DNA of 64,000 nucleotides from Roseimicrobium gellanilyticum (GTDB lineage Bacteria; Verrucomicrobiota; Verrucomicrobiia; Verrucomicrobiales; Verrucomicrobiaceae), in contig NZ_QNRR01000012.1 in assembly GCF_003315205.1 (NCBI RefSeq), positions 124,001 through 188,000 of the forward strand. The letters run 5' to 3'. The notes below the pieces were generated by a model, which did no database searches, had not been told where the DNA came from, and was given only the letters and a program-made list of their open reading frames with translations. Positions 25,887 through 34,488 of the stretch are shown piece by piece. The position numbers and the translations under genes are program-made. Positions within the stretch are counted from its first letter, which is position 1. Every line of letters begins with the position of its first letter.

Positions 25887-27080
25887 CTAGGTTCCGCTCG
25901 GCTCGGTAGTGCTGGCCGCGATCTCCTGAGAACGTTTAAGCAGAGCGATCAGATTTGGCGCTGGCTTCAGAGTGATCGGGTCGCCATGCCATTTCAGACC
26001 GAGCTTCTCTGCCTGACCCACGGCCTCGTTCAGAAGCGCGATGGCCACCTCAGAAGTGATGACATGTTTCTCAGGCTCCTGGCCAGGGGTTTTCAGCAAC
26101 TCCCATGTCAGTGGTCCAGTGGGCCAGAGCAGGCAGCGTGAGCGCAGGTCAAAACCACTCTCCGCGGCCAGGGCGGCCGAAGTCAGTGCGAGGGCCACAA
26201 GCACCGTCCGGGCGGCGGTATCGCGTTCCGCCGTCACTTTACCATCCACAGGGAAGCGAAGGCGTCGCAGAGCAGGAAGCGAGAGCACGATGATTTGATC
26301 GGCGTAATCGATGGTGGCTCCACCATTACTTATGTCAGGCGGGATATTGCCGTGGTTGACTTCTGATGGTGAAACCGCGCCCGGCGCCTTATCACTGGCG
26401 AGTTCATACGTACCGTCCTTCTTGATGACCTTGGCGGCCGCTCGCATACCCAAGGGATCGATCCTGCTGCTGGTCTTCTTCCCTACTTGGGCATTGACCC
26501 CAATGATTTCAGAGGTCAGCGCCCGCTGGAACTTGGCGCCCAAACCGCCTTTCGGCCCTGTGGAATCCCAAATCCCGAACACGAGAGCGGTGGGACAAAG
26601 TTGATAGAGCGGCGTAGCATTCTGAAGGCTTGCGGCATCAAGTTGCTTGCCTAGATCGCTTTTCCGAAAGGCAATACCCTCGTGAAGACTGTCACGAAGA
26701 ATCGCATCCGCGACCCGGTGAGGTGCCTCAAGACTCGTCACACGCCCGACCTCATCCAACAATCCCAGCCCTGTGAAGTCCACGCTAAGTACTGGCACTT
26801 TGATCTTGCCCGCATCCAAGGCCGCTTGAAGTGCCTCTTCCATCCGGTTTGCCTGGGCTTGAACAGAATCGAGGACAACGCAGGTTTTCGTCTGGGGATT
26901 CTTGCCATCAACATCAAAAATTTGACGCTGCTCAATGGCATAAACTGCTCCAGCGCAGGTAGGAGGGAAGACCTTATCTCCGACTCCACCAGCAGGCTGG
27001 AGTGTGACGCGACAACGGAAGGCAGCTGCGCTTGAATTGACAGCATCAGCCAAGTAGGTGAGAGGAAATTTTGAGGACAT
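25887..27080 (-). CDS. csb1: Csb1 (GSU0053 family), Cas7 backbone subunit
   Basis: 397 residues and the first gene of the cas operon. Family motifs include FPPTCAGAVYAIEQR, VVLDSVQAQANRMEEAL, LVFGIWDSTGPKGGLGAKF, and the basic LPALRRLRFP stretch. This is the type I-G/I-U Cas7 equivalent, which polymerises along the crRNA spacer. C-terminal to it the protein ends in TTEPSGT, short for the family but apparently complete. Operon order from here is csb1-csb2-cas3-large subunit, with overlapping stops and starts. Confidence 0.93.
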   Translation of the reverse strand: MSSKFPLTYLADAVNSSAAAFRCRVTLQPAGGVGDKVFPPTCAGAVYAIEQRQIFDVDGKNPQTKTCVVLDSVQAQANRMEEALQAALDAGKIKVPVLSVDFTGLGLLDEVGRVTSLEAPHRVADAILRDSLHEGIAFRKSDLGKQLDAASLQNATPLYQLCPTALVFGIWDSTGPKGGLGAKFQRALTSEIIGVNAQVGKKTSSRIDPLGMRAAAKVIKKDGTYELASDKAPGAVSPSEVNHGNIPPDISNGGATIDYADQIIVLSLPALRRLRFPVDGKVTAERDTAARTVLVALALTSAALAAESGFDLRSRCLLWPTGPLTWELLKTPGQEPEKHVITSEVAIALLNEAVGQAEKLGLKWHGDPITLKPAPNLIALLKRSQEIAASTTEPSGT

Positions 27081-27440
27081 CGGGTTGCTCGGTTAGAATT
27101 GTTCTCTGGCCGTAGAAAGTTGAACTCGAGAGGATGACGGTCGCCCCTCATCGGACATGCCTTTGACTGCAATAATGTGGCAAAACATTAGCAACTTAGT
27201 CAACACAAACTCGTCAGATTAGTGTGTACCAAAAGCGTGAGTTATCATATTTTGCCCTCCTCCTTCACAATTCATCCATGGGCTTGGCCTCATCATGCAT
27301 GGCATGGGTATCCATCTTGCCTCTGATTTTCATCCGCAGGACTCAAGCTCCTCAACAAGATGGAGATTCATGGCAGCAAACGGGAGTCAAAGAGTTTTGC
27401 AATTGGATCCGCTCGGGCTTAAATGAGAGCACCTTGTGCC
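27081..27440. other. upstream region of the cas operon
   Basis: About 360 bases between csb1 and a small upstream gene, AT-richer than its surroundings at 27165-27260. On the minus strand TTGACT (27198-27203) could be a -35 box, but the best -10 candidate (CATTAT, 27172-27177) is 20 bases away, longer than usual. No clear operator repeat is visible. The cas promoter must lie here or farther up if the small gene is co-transcribed. Confidence 0.35.
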
Positions 27441-27752
27441 TCACCAGCCACGTCCTTTGCATATCCCGAGCTTGGCCAGATCTGCACGCTCAAGGCGGTA
27501 TTTCTCCCTGGACTCAAGATGGTTCGCGATGAAGGCCATCTCGCCGGCTTCGTCCAGGTGGTGGTCCAGTTGGGATTGGAGATTCCGCACAGGATCTCCG
27601 TTGGTAAGCTGCGACGCTTCGATCTGGTTCTCTTTCATTCCTCGAATCTGTTCCTCATAGACCTTCGCGCGCTTGCGGTGATGGGCAGCACGCGCCTTGC
27701 ACAGTTTCTGCAATTCCGCGCCCTGGATGCTTACGACAAGTCCCGTGATCAT
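27441..27752 (-). CDS. small coiled-coil hypothetical protein upstream of cas genes
   Basis: 103 residues, same strand as the cas operon and 360 bases upstream of csb1. After MITGLVVSIQGAELQKL come two long charged helices: CKARAAHHRKRAKVYEEQI, and NGDPVRNLQSQLDHHLDEAG leading into MAFIANHLESREKYRLE, ending LAKLGICKG. The sequence is regular and His/Glu-rich, and resembles short conserved hypothetical proteins with an NGDP...HH...FIAEHL pattern. No function is known. It sits between the cas operon and the divergent WYL regulator, so it may be an accessory or regulatory part of the locus. Confidence 0.6.
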   Translation of the reverse strand: MITGLVVSIQGAELQKLCKARAAHHRKRAKVYEEQIRGMKENQIEASQLTNGDPVRNLQSQLDHHLDEAGEMAFIANHLESREKYRLERADLAKLGICKGRGW

Positions 27753-27870
27753 GCGTCAGTTCCTCGATGATGTTTGATGGAGAAACAATTTGTCAGTTCT
27801 CTTCGCACATCCTAGAAGAGAGGGTAGGACATAGGCAGGGTGAGGCCCGAACTTTTTTTCGTTAACATCC

Positions 27871-28791
27871 ATGAACCAGTTCCGTTCCCGTTCCTCTGCC
27901 GCCACCTCGCGCCGCGTGGGGCGCACGCGACGCCCCATCCAACGCATCCTCCAGATCCACGGCCTGCTGATTGCGAAGCGCTTCCCGAACTGCAGCACAC
28001 TGGCCCGTGAGATTGAGGTGACGCCCAAGACGATTCAGAGAGACCTGAATTTCATGCGGGATGAGATGAGCCTCCCTCTGGAATATCACGAGCGTGAGCA
28101 CGGCTACTTCTACACAACGCCGGTGACCGAGTTTCCCCTGCTACAGCTCTCACGACGCGACATGCTGGCACTCTTCCTGGCGCGCCGGGCACTGGAGCCA
28201 CTCCACGGTACGCGGCTGGAGAAGCTCCTCGCGGAGAGTTTTGAGAAGATCGCGGAGGCGGCGACTGGGACGGTCTCCTTTCGCTGGACGGAACTCGATG
28301 CCGCCTTTTCCGTGAAGACCACCGGAGTAGTCGCCGCTGACCTGGAGTTCTTCAGCACGCTCCTGGACGCTGTGCTGGAGCGGCGAGAAGTGACCTTCGA
28401 CTACCTGAAGCTAGGTGCTACACGCCCTGAACAGCGGAAGGTACGGCCTTATCACATTGGCCGGGTGGAGCAGGGCTGGTACCTCACTGCTTATGATCTG
28501 GCTCGCCGTGCGGAGCGCACCTTCGCCCTCCCGCGCATGCGGCACCTCACCCTGCTCAAGACGCGGTTCGCCCCACCTGCAGACTTCGATGCAGCGAAGC
28601 ATCTCGCGGGAGGCTTCGGTGTCTGGTCGTATGAACTCGAAGGTCGCAAACAAGAAATGGTCAGGCTGCTTTTCACGGGATACGCGGCGCGTGTGGTGGC
28701 TGAAAGGCAATGGCACCCCAGCCAAGAGATCGTTGCCAAAAAGGATGGCAGCATTGAGTTCCGCCTGCAGGATCTGGCTGGGAAGAATTGA
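27871..28791 (+). CDS. WYL-domain transcriptional regulator (3' end frameshifted)
   Basis: As read, 306 residues. The N-terminal winged helix is RILQIHGLLIAKRFPNCSTL and EIEVTPKTIQRDLNFMRDE. The WYL core is EVTFDYLKLGATRPEQRKVRP, then YHIGRVEQGWYLTAYD. The frame stops after LQDLAGKN, but in another frame from 28782 the expected WYL C-terminus continues (EELTRWILSWGQHVQVMEP, then VELRERIQNEVQ) to a stop at 28938-28940. One extra base near GGG at 28780-28782 would restore a protein of about 356 residues. WYL regulators bind nucleic-acid or nucleotide ligands and often control defence genes. This one diverges from the small gene and cas operon and may repress or activate them. Confidence 0.85.
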   Translation: MNQFRSRSSAATSRRVGRTRRPIQRILQIHGLLIAKRFPNCSTLAREIEVTPKTIQRDLNFMRDEMSLPLEYHEREHGYFYTTPVTEFPLLQLSRRDMLALFLARRALEPLHGTRLEKLLAESFEKIAEAATGTVSFRWTELDAAFSVKTTGVVAADLEFFSTLLDAVLERREVTFDYLKLGATRPEQRKVRPYHIGRVEQGWYLTAYDLARRAERTFALPRMRHLTLLKTRFAPPADFDAAKHLAGGFGVWSYELEGRKQEMVRLLFTGYAARVVAERQWHPSQEIVAKKDGSIEFRLQDLAGKN

Positions 28792-29019
28792 CGCGCTGGA
28801 TCCTGAGCTGGGGCCAACATGTCCAAGTAATGGAGCCTGTAGAGCTGCGAGAACGAATTCAAAACGAGGTCCAGCTCATGGCTCAGAGACACTCGGTGCA
28901 GCCTCACGCTCTCGCAATGGACCTCTCCCCAAGTAGCTGAGGCATGGAGCTGATGATGCCAGAGGGTGCTTGGGGCTGGACTCTGATTGCAGGTAGTTGG
29001 AGGCAACATGAACGAGAAG

Positions 29020-29255
29020 AAGCCAGAAGGTCACTCGTTGTGCCGCTTGTAAGGTCCCTTGTCGCACTCTCATGGGTTGAGCCGATCAGATTTCGGCGGC
29101 ACAACAGGCTCCAGTTTGAGTTCAAGAACCAACTGGCGTGTCTCGTTGCCTGCATAGGCCTTGTCCATTGCGACAGACTTGATTTTCCGTCGGCCGTCCG
29201 TTCATTTGCGATAACCATATGAATCTTGGTTTTTCGTTCTTTCCGAGACGAGGAC
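29020..29255 (-). pseudogene. IS5-type transposase remnant
   Basis: On the minus strand short pieces match an IS5-family DDE transposase in order: KTKIHMVIANERTADG, then (other frame, from ATG 29168) MDKAYAGNETRQLVLELKL and EPVVPPKSDRLNP, followed by an in-frame stop and CDKGPYKRHNE. In an intact enzyme these belong around the second catalytic Asp and the path to the final Glu. A large part between the first two pieces is missing and stops interrupt the rest, so it cannot be active. I see no clear terminal inverted repeats. Confidence 0.6.
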
Positions 29256-29453
29256 ATTACCGTGGCGAAGCTGACTGTTCGCGTGGGGCAACTCCTATGC
29301 ATCATGGGGGAACGGCGTTGTGAGGAGATTCTTTGTAAGCGCCTTTCGTTGGTCGGCCTCTGTATTGCAATCGGAGCACCCGGAGACAACCTTCCTCCGC
29401 TCGGCGCGGCGAGAGGGTACTTTGCTGACGACGAGTGGCAGGCCGAATTTTGA
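29226..29453 (+). pseudogene. fragment of a second copy of the AIGxPG...LPPLGA membrane-protein family
   Basis: This frame reads FRSFRDEDITVAK, then EEILCKRLSLVGLCIAIGAP, GDNLPPLGAARGYF, ADDEWQ, and a stop. It aligns with the middle of the membrane protein at 31515-32828 (YLRSFSHDSKR, VVLAIGQPGEHLPPLGAVRL, YVSNAQW). It lacks any N-terminal membrane part and everything after the W, so it is a truncated relic. Its 5' end abuts the IS5-type remnant, a plausible cause of the break. The intact relative lies 2 kb away on the other side of the patatin gene. Confidence 0.65.
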
Positions 29454-29484
29454 AAGGAGACCAAAATCGCACAATCTCGGAGTA

Positions 29485-30633
29485 CTACGGAAAATGCTCG
29501 ATTCGAACGTGCTTGTCCGCATATTTTTCGCCTTCGCTCTCGAGCCAAGGTGCAAGCTTGACGGAGCTCAATGCAAACTTGCATCCGCTGACCGCGCAAG
29601 CTCGGTCGATTTCATCAGTGGTCCATTCCGTATTGTAGCGGCAATACAAGAAATCACTTCCTACTGCCTCTTTGCCCGATAGATGTCCAAGTTCCGAGTC
29701 CAGCACACCTCCTTGGATACAACGTCCCCAGCTTCGCATTGTGAGGTCTTGCGCCAACGAGGTGGACTCTATGAGAGCCGCGGGAACATGATCCAAGAAT
29801 CGCAGTCTCCCCAGCCGCCCGCGTTCGAACGCACCAAGTTTGGCCCGGATCCTGCCAGTACCAACTGAAACAACCTGGATGTTATTCACCCCCTTCTTCC
29901 ACTGAAGCGGGAAACAGGGCAAGGTCGCCATGAGGTAGGATATGACACTCGGGTTGTTATGGGGGGTGATTCCACCGTCTACAAACTCCATCGTCTGGCC
30001 GGCCGCAACCGTCACACGTTCAGGTGGAAAAAACCAAGGGGCAGCCGTGCTAGCTCTCACAACTTGCCACAGGGGAATCTTGAGGTTTGAACTACCATCT
30101 TCCTGGAGCTTTGCAAACTTGCCTTCGGGATGATTCAGCAGCGGCCAGGCTGCCCCAGTCGACATGTTTCGCAACACTACCAGTAGCCACGTTTTTAACC
30201 GCCTTGTGCCGAATAGCGCTTGGCCCCCATTCGGCTCGACAAAATGCTTTTGAAGCATTTCTCTGAGGGGACCTCTCCTGTAAGCTGCTCCATGCAATTT
30301 CCACCATTGCGCCCGCGCAAATATGATGGGGAGAGACTCTTTGAACAATTTCAACATCTCCCCGACTGGCCAGCCATACGACAAGTAGGTGCCAATGATT
30401 GCGCCGACGCTCGTACCCGAGATGAGATGGAAGTGATCTGCCAGGACCATTGAATCCTTCCCGTGTTTCCTCCGTAAGAGTTCCTCCATCCTCAACAAGA
30501 TTCGCAGTGAGAAAACTCCTCGAACACCTCCCCCTTCAATGCTAAGGATGCGTTTCGGTCCAATGGAGGGCGCAGACAACATGCTTTCTTCAAGCCCTAA
30601 CTCTTGCCCTGTCGGAGGAAGTTGAGAAGACAT
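29485..30633 (-). CDS. patatin-like phospholipase
   Basis: 382 residues, no signal peptide. All patatin motifs are visible: oxyanion loop SIEGGGVRGVFSLRIL near residue 32, nucleophile Ser in ISGTSVGAIIGTYL near residue 75, and the catalytic Asp in EFVDGGITPHNNP near residue 220. The enzyme should cleave acyl chains from membrane lipids. Related cytoplasmic patatins act as abortive effectors (for example CapV in CBASS systems), and this one faces a divergent SLOG-domain gene only 122 bases away. No cyclase gene is seen in the window, so a CBASS assignment is not supported. A role in phage defence is inference from the neighbours. It could also be an ordinary lipase. Confidence 0.85.
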   Translation of the reverse strand: MSSQLPPTGQELGLEESMLSAPSIGPKRILSIEGGGVRGVFSLRILLRMEELLRRKHGKDSMVLADHFHLISGTSVGAIIGTYLSYGWPVGEMLKLFKESLPIIFARAQWWKLHGAAYRRGPLREMLQKHFVEPNGGQALFGTRRLKTWLLVVLRNMSTGAAWPLLNHPEGKFAKLQEDGSSNLKIPLWQVVRASTAAPWFFPPERVTVAAGQTMEFVDGGITPHNNPSVISYLMATLPCFPLQWKKGVNNIQVVSVGTGRIRAKLGAFERGRLGRLRFLDHVPAALIESTSLAQDLTMRSWGRCIQGGVLDSELGHLSGKEAVGSDFLYCRYNTEWTTDEIDRACAVSGCKFALSSVKLAPWLESEGEKYADKHVRIEHFP

Positions 30634-30755
30634 CGGAGGACCGTGTAAATGGGAGGGGGTGCGCGATTTGCCCTCCTAAACACTTTCAATCGCCGCCGTC
30701 AACTTCGCCGCCAACAAACACTGGAGTTAAACTCAAGGAGCTTCATAGTCCATGG

Positions 30756-31331
30756 ATGCGCTCATCTCCAGTTGTGATTGGATTCTCCGGTCACCGTAAC
30801 CTCGACCACCACGAGCTTGTCGGCACCCGCATCGAACAGCTTCTTTGCGAACTTCGTGACTGTGCGTCGTGCGCCGAACACTCGGTGGTGGTGCTCACAG
30901 GTGTTGCCGAGGGTGCCGACATGCTGTGTGTGGAGGCGGCAATGACACTGTCTATTCCAACTCGAGTACTGTTACCGCTCCCTGAAGAGCAGTTCTCACA
31001 GGACTTTTCCTCACCCGACCTATGGAACAGGGCACAGCTACTGATCGCGAAAGCACAATCTCAATCCATCGCAAATCCGGTTTGTCTGATTGAGGGGCCA
31101 CCTGTGAGGCCCCATTGTTACGCAAGATTGGCCGACAACATGGTTGAATCCGCCCGCATACTTATAGCGGTGTGGAATGGCGAGCCAGCCAGCGGACCCG
31201 GAGGCACCGCCGAGGTGGTGGAATTAGCACGCAAAAGACTCTTGCCGCTCGTCCTTATCAATCCCGTTGATTGTACGATTTCGTTTGAAGGCGACGTGAA
31301 ACTGGCTCTGCAATCCAAACTGCAATGCTGA
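30756..31331 (+). CDS. SLOG-domain protein
   Basis: 191 residues, a single Rossmann-like domain. The pattern is that of SLOG (SMF/DprA-LOG) proteins: VIGFSGHRNLDHHELVG at the N-terminus, VVLTGVAEGADMLCVEAAM near residue 50, RVLLPLPEEQFSQDF, and ARILIAVWNGEPASGPGG followed by TAEVVELAR. SLOG domains bind nucleotide-derived ligands or second messengers and occur in several antiviral systems, often feeding an effector. The patatin gene diverges from it, and the membrane protein gene follows 183 bases downstream on the same strand. Which neighbour it partners is unknown. The start at 30756 puts the first strand at the very N-terminus, as in relatives. Confidence 0.75.
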   Translation: MRSSPVVIGFSGHRNLDHHELVGTRIEQLLCELRDCASCAEHSVVVLTGVAEGADMLCVEAAMTLSIPTRVLLPLPEEQFSQDFSSPDLWNRAQLLIAKAQSQSIANPVCLIEGPPVRPHCYARLADNMVESARILIAVWNGEPASGPGGTAEVVELARKRLLPLVLINPVDCTISFEGDVKLALQSKLQC

Positions 31332-31514
31332 GCGGAGCGGGCTTACACCCCTGCTCGCCACGCTCACTTTTTACCTCCAATCACGAGGCGGTCCCGGCAG
31401 GAGAGAGTCCACCTCTCAATTTAATTGGCTACGCGACCTGGAATGCTTCCGGTGAAATATTGGACATGGCGTAGGTGCCAGTTCAATGGTACGGAAAGCT
31501 AACTTTACTTCGAC

Positions 31515-32828
31515 GTGGCTACCTATGCCCCCATCCAAAATCGGTTCATGGCGATCTTTTGCTATGTGGTCGCAGCGACTCTAGCGGTTCTCTACGGATG
31601 GTCTTTTCTCCTGACGCCAAACTCGGGCCAAAACAAAGAGATCTGGATTGAGTCCAGAGAGTCCATGGAGCGGTCTCGTCACATTGCATCAGTGAGAGGT
31701 GATCAGAAGCTCGCCGCGTTCTACGCGGACCAAGTTGCCCAAATCGACGTTCAATTGGCAAAGATGCAGAGAAACAAGTCATGGTCAAAGCTGGGAAACT
31801 ATGCATGGCGCTGGGCGGTTCTTCCCGTTGTTTGGGGATTTGTGTTCCTTGGAATGCGGATTAGTGCGCGAAGCGCGACGAGCGCACTGAAGAAAGACCC
31901 GCGGTCACCAGTTCTCTATCTCCGTTCGTTTTCGCACGATAGTAAACGTCTCATTCACAACGAGCTGCCAGCATTTGTGACCGAGGAGACTGAAGCCGTG
32001 GGAATGTTCAGCAAGCTTGGTGTAGTTCTGGCTATCGGCCAGCCAGGCGAACATCTTCCCCCGCTAGGTGCCGTTCGACTGTATGTCAGCAACGCTCAAT
32101 GGGAGGCCGTTGTACGCAGGATTGCAAGTGAAGCCAAGCTGCTCGTCGTGCGGGCCGGGACGAGTCCCGGCGTATTGTGGGAGATGCGCCACATTAAAGC
32201 CACCGTGCCCCCGGAAAAGTTCCTACTGTATATCCCTACCGGGATGACCGGACGCGTACCAGAGGACATTCGTCTTGAAAACAACAACGCATTGTCAGTT
32301 GAGTTACCTAATAAGCTTAAGGGACGCAAGTTTGTCGCTTTCGATCCAGACTGGAGGCCAAAGCCAGTTAACCCATCTCCCCAGGAGCCATGTTCCTTCG
32401 AGACAAAGGGAACATCCGATGAGCGCGAGGTCATTGAACGACTCTTTTCGAAAGAGTCCACGAAGGTCTCGCAAGAGCTTCAGCACTTAATTGCTGGCCT
32501 GGATGCATCTTTGGAGGCACGCCCATTTGAGCTGAAGGCGTACGCTGTGGTTCTGGCCGCTGTCGCAGTCGCCGCCGCGTACTTCTTTCCCTCCCCAATA
32601 GGGGCATTCGTGGCAAAATGGACCGGACTCGAGATCCTGGCCGATCATCTGACGGACAGGTTGCATAGGGTTGTAGAGGCTATCTCGTGGGGGACGATTT
32701 TTGTTCTATCGACGTTCGGGATGTATTACCTTGACCCCAGCCGTCGGGAGGTCCCAAGCCAGCTTTTGGCTTTCCTAGCAGGTGGTTTCATTTTTGTCAC
32801 CGGAATTCGAGCTCTCGCTGAGCTATGA
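31515..32828 (+). CDS. membrane protein with an uncharacterised nucleotide-binding-like domain
   Basis: 437 residues. Helices lie at about 12-32 (IFCYVVAATLAVLYGWSF) and 98-115 (AVLPVVWGFVFLGMRIS), with two or three more near the C-terminus (YAVVLAAVAVAAAYFFPSP, TIFVLSTFGMYYL, LLAFLAGGFIFVTG). Between them is a soluble domain with VLYLRSFSHDSKR, LGVVLAIGQPGEHLPPLGAV, LLVVRAGTSPGVLWEM, an alpha/beta pattern resembling TIR/SLOG-like folds. I do not recognise a named family. The same domain occurs as a truncated relic at 29226-29453. The position after a SLOG gene and near a patatin suggests a membrane-acting defence component; this is inference. Confidence 0.65.
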   Translation: MATYAPIQNRFMAIFCYVVAATLAVLYGWSFLLTPNSGQNKEIWIESRESMERSRHIASVRGDQKLAAFYADQVAQIDVQLAKMQRNKSWSKLGNYAWRWAVLPVVWGFVFLGMRISARSATSALKKDPRSPVLYLRSFSHDSKRLIHNELPAFVTEETEAVGMFSKLGVVLAIGQPGEHLPPLGAVRLYVSNAQWEAVVRRIASEAKLLVVRAGTSPGVLWEMRHIKATVPPEKFLLYIPTGMTGRVPEDIRLENNNALSVELPNKLKGRKFVAFDPDWRPKPVNPSPQEPCSFETKGTSDEREVIERLFSKESTKVSQELQHLIAGLDASLEARPFELKAYAVVLAAVAVAAAYFFPSPIGAFVAKWTGLEILADHLTDRLHRVVEAISWGTIFVLSTFGMYYLDPSRREVPSQLLAFLAGGFIFVTGIRALAEL

Positions 32829-33034
32829 CCAACTATCGGATGCAACTTCGCGCCCATGTTCAAAGACGATCCTGCTTCGGCGGATCGATGTGCTACAAAT
32901 AGTCCCAGGCGACCCTAACAAATTGAGCAGTCGATGGAGACAAACTTCAGCTCGACACACTCGTTGTTGGCTTGGCAGCGATACCATTGCACGTTTTCAC
33001 TAGCAAGCCTCCAACAAACTATAGCAGATGGTGA

Positions 33035-33380
33035 ACGGATTCCATCAAAGAAACGGAGTCCGTCAATGCTCCTGACTTAAAAACTCTTTTCCAGAGCTTC
33101 GCTGCTGAGCAAGGGGTAATGGCCCAGCAGCCTGCTGCCTTCAACCCTGAAGAGAAGAGGGACACTACCGTCGCGGGCACGCTGCACCATGGGGGGGATC
33201 AACCTGAAAGGGGTGCTCACCGCTGGAGACGACCGGGCCATCCGCGAAGGGTGCGAGCGCGGCGAAGACCATACACAGAAGGTATTCCGCGAGGAACTCG
33301 ATGACACCGTCCCCGTAGCTGACATGCCCATCATTGAGTCCATCGTGTCGAGGATTCAAGCGGTCCACGATACAGTGTAA
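33035..33380 (+). pseudogene. DUF2383 (PA2169-type four-helix) gene remnant
   Basis: An open frame from 33035 reads SVNAPDLKTLFQSFAAEQG, then KRDTTVAGTLHHGG. At the seven-G tract 33191-33197 the match jumps to the next frame, INLKGVLTAGDDRAIREG, CERGEDHTQKVFREELDD, ending IQAVHDTV. These are helices 2-4 of the DUF2383 domain, a ferritin-like bundle often linked to stress. The N-terminal helix and any start codon are absent. It is thus truncated as well as frameshifted. Confidence 0.65.
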
Positions 33381-33420
33381 CAATTCCGAGATGATGCCTA
33401 GTGTAGTGCGTGTTAAATAA

Positions 33421-34057
33421 TATAACAATATAGTTGCGGGCGATGTGTTAGGGTGCTGGCTGCGGCACAGCGGCAGGACCAATGAGCAAATTGCAGACCA
33501 ATTGGGCATCACACGACAGAAGGCCGGGCGGTGGCGTGATCGTTTCGCTGCCCATGGTCTGGCAGGCATCCTTGAGGACCAGCCCGGTCTGGGACGCAAA
33601 GCCACTATCACCCCATCCCAAAGGGCGGTAGTCGTGCGCAAGACCAACCCAGAAGACTCATGTGGCACAAACACACTGGAGCACGCGCACCATGGCCAAA
33701 GCCACCGGTCTTGGCGCTACGACCATCCGTGAGATATGGCGTGAGCATGGGCTCAAGCCTCATCTGGCCCGCACTTTCAAGGTGTCCAACAACCCTCACT
33801 TTGCCCAGAAACTTGAAGACATCGTGGGGCTCTACCTCAATGCTTCCGAACATGCTCTGGTGTTGAGCTGTGATGAGAAGAGCCAGGTTCAGGCTCTGGA
33901 TCGCACACAGCCCGGGTTGCCTCTCAAGAAGGGACGAGCGGCCACTTACACCCATGACTACGCCACGCACAAGCACGCGAGAGTGCAGGCGTGGCTCAAA
34001 CGACACCCCCGCTTGCAGGTGTACTTCACTCCAACCAGCGCATCATGGCTCAACTAG
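33421..34057 (+). pseudogene. IS630-family transposase remnant
   Basis: The N-terminal helix-turn-helix is present (GRTNEQIADQLGITRQKAGR, WRDRFAAHGLAGILED). After about 33650 the match moves to the frame of 33662: [40 protein letters not shown] with the first catalytic Asp, then [12 protein letters not shown] joined directly to [16 protein letters not shown] and [10 protein letters not shown]. About 60 residues with the second Asp are deleted, and the end with the final Glu is lost after SWLN, where an integrase fragment begins. A frameshift, a deletion and a truncation make it inactive. Confidence 0.8.
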
Positions 34058-34488
34058 CAGGTGGCCACATCTGGATTCGCACCACTGCGTATTCCCGTCC
34101 CAAAGCGCGCAATTCGGAAAGCCGCATCGACATTGCTCCCGAAGTCGTGCACCTCCTCAAAGCCCACCGACATTCGTGGGAAGCCGGACCATTCGTCATC
34201 CCTGGTTCCCTCCATCTCAAGGTCCAGGTACGATGCATGCCCACATTTGCCAAAGCCCTTCAATGGCTCAGAAATCATGGCGTTAGAAGTGTCACTGCGC
34301 TCCATACCCTTCGGAAGGAGGCTCGTTCGCTGATTTTCAGTCAAGCTGGCCCCGTCGACGTAGCTGCAGACTTTCTGCGCAATGACGTGAAAGTCGCCCG
34401 TGAGCACTACATTGGCCGGAAGAAGCGGTTAGAACTCCATTTCTCCGAACTCGCCGTTGCGACGTCCTCGTCCCCCACCCCCGCGTGA
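33991..34488 (+). pseudogene. tyrosine recombinase/integrase, C-terminal fragment
   Basis: Similarity begins after the IS630 relic, near 34050: GGHIWIRTTAYSRPKARN, then ESRIDIAPEVVHLLKAHR, VTALHTLRKEARSLIFSQAG and VAREHYIGRKKR. HTLRKE is the conserved His-x-x-Arg box and the Tyr of REHY the likely nucleophile. The N-terminal binding domain and the first catalytic Arg region are missing. It is the tail of an integrase whose 5' end was replaced by the transposase remnant, marking an old integration site. Confidence 0.65.

Noticed and set aside
28904-29599. Minus-strand frame of 231 codons spanning the IS5-type remnant.
   Set aside because: Only a short piece (KTKIHMVIANERTADG) is transposase-like. 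The remainder is out-of-frame translation over two other relics and the 3' end of the patatin gene.
29485-31331. Complete CBASS or Thoeris system around the patatin and SLOG genes.
   Set aside because: No cyclic-nucleotide synthase, E1/E2/JAB genes, TIR-domain or ThsA-type protein is present in the window, so I call it only a candidate defence island.
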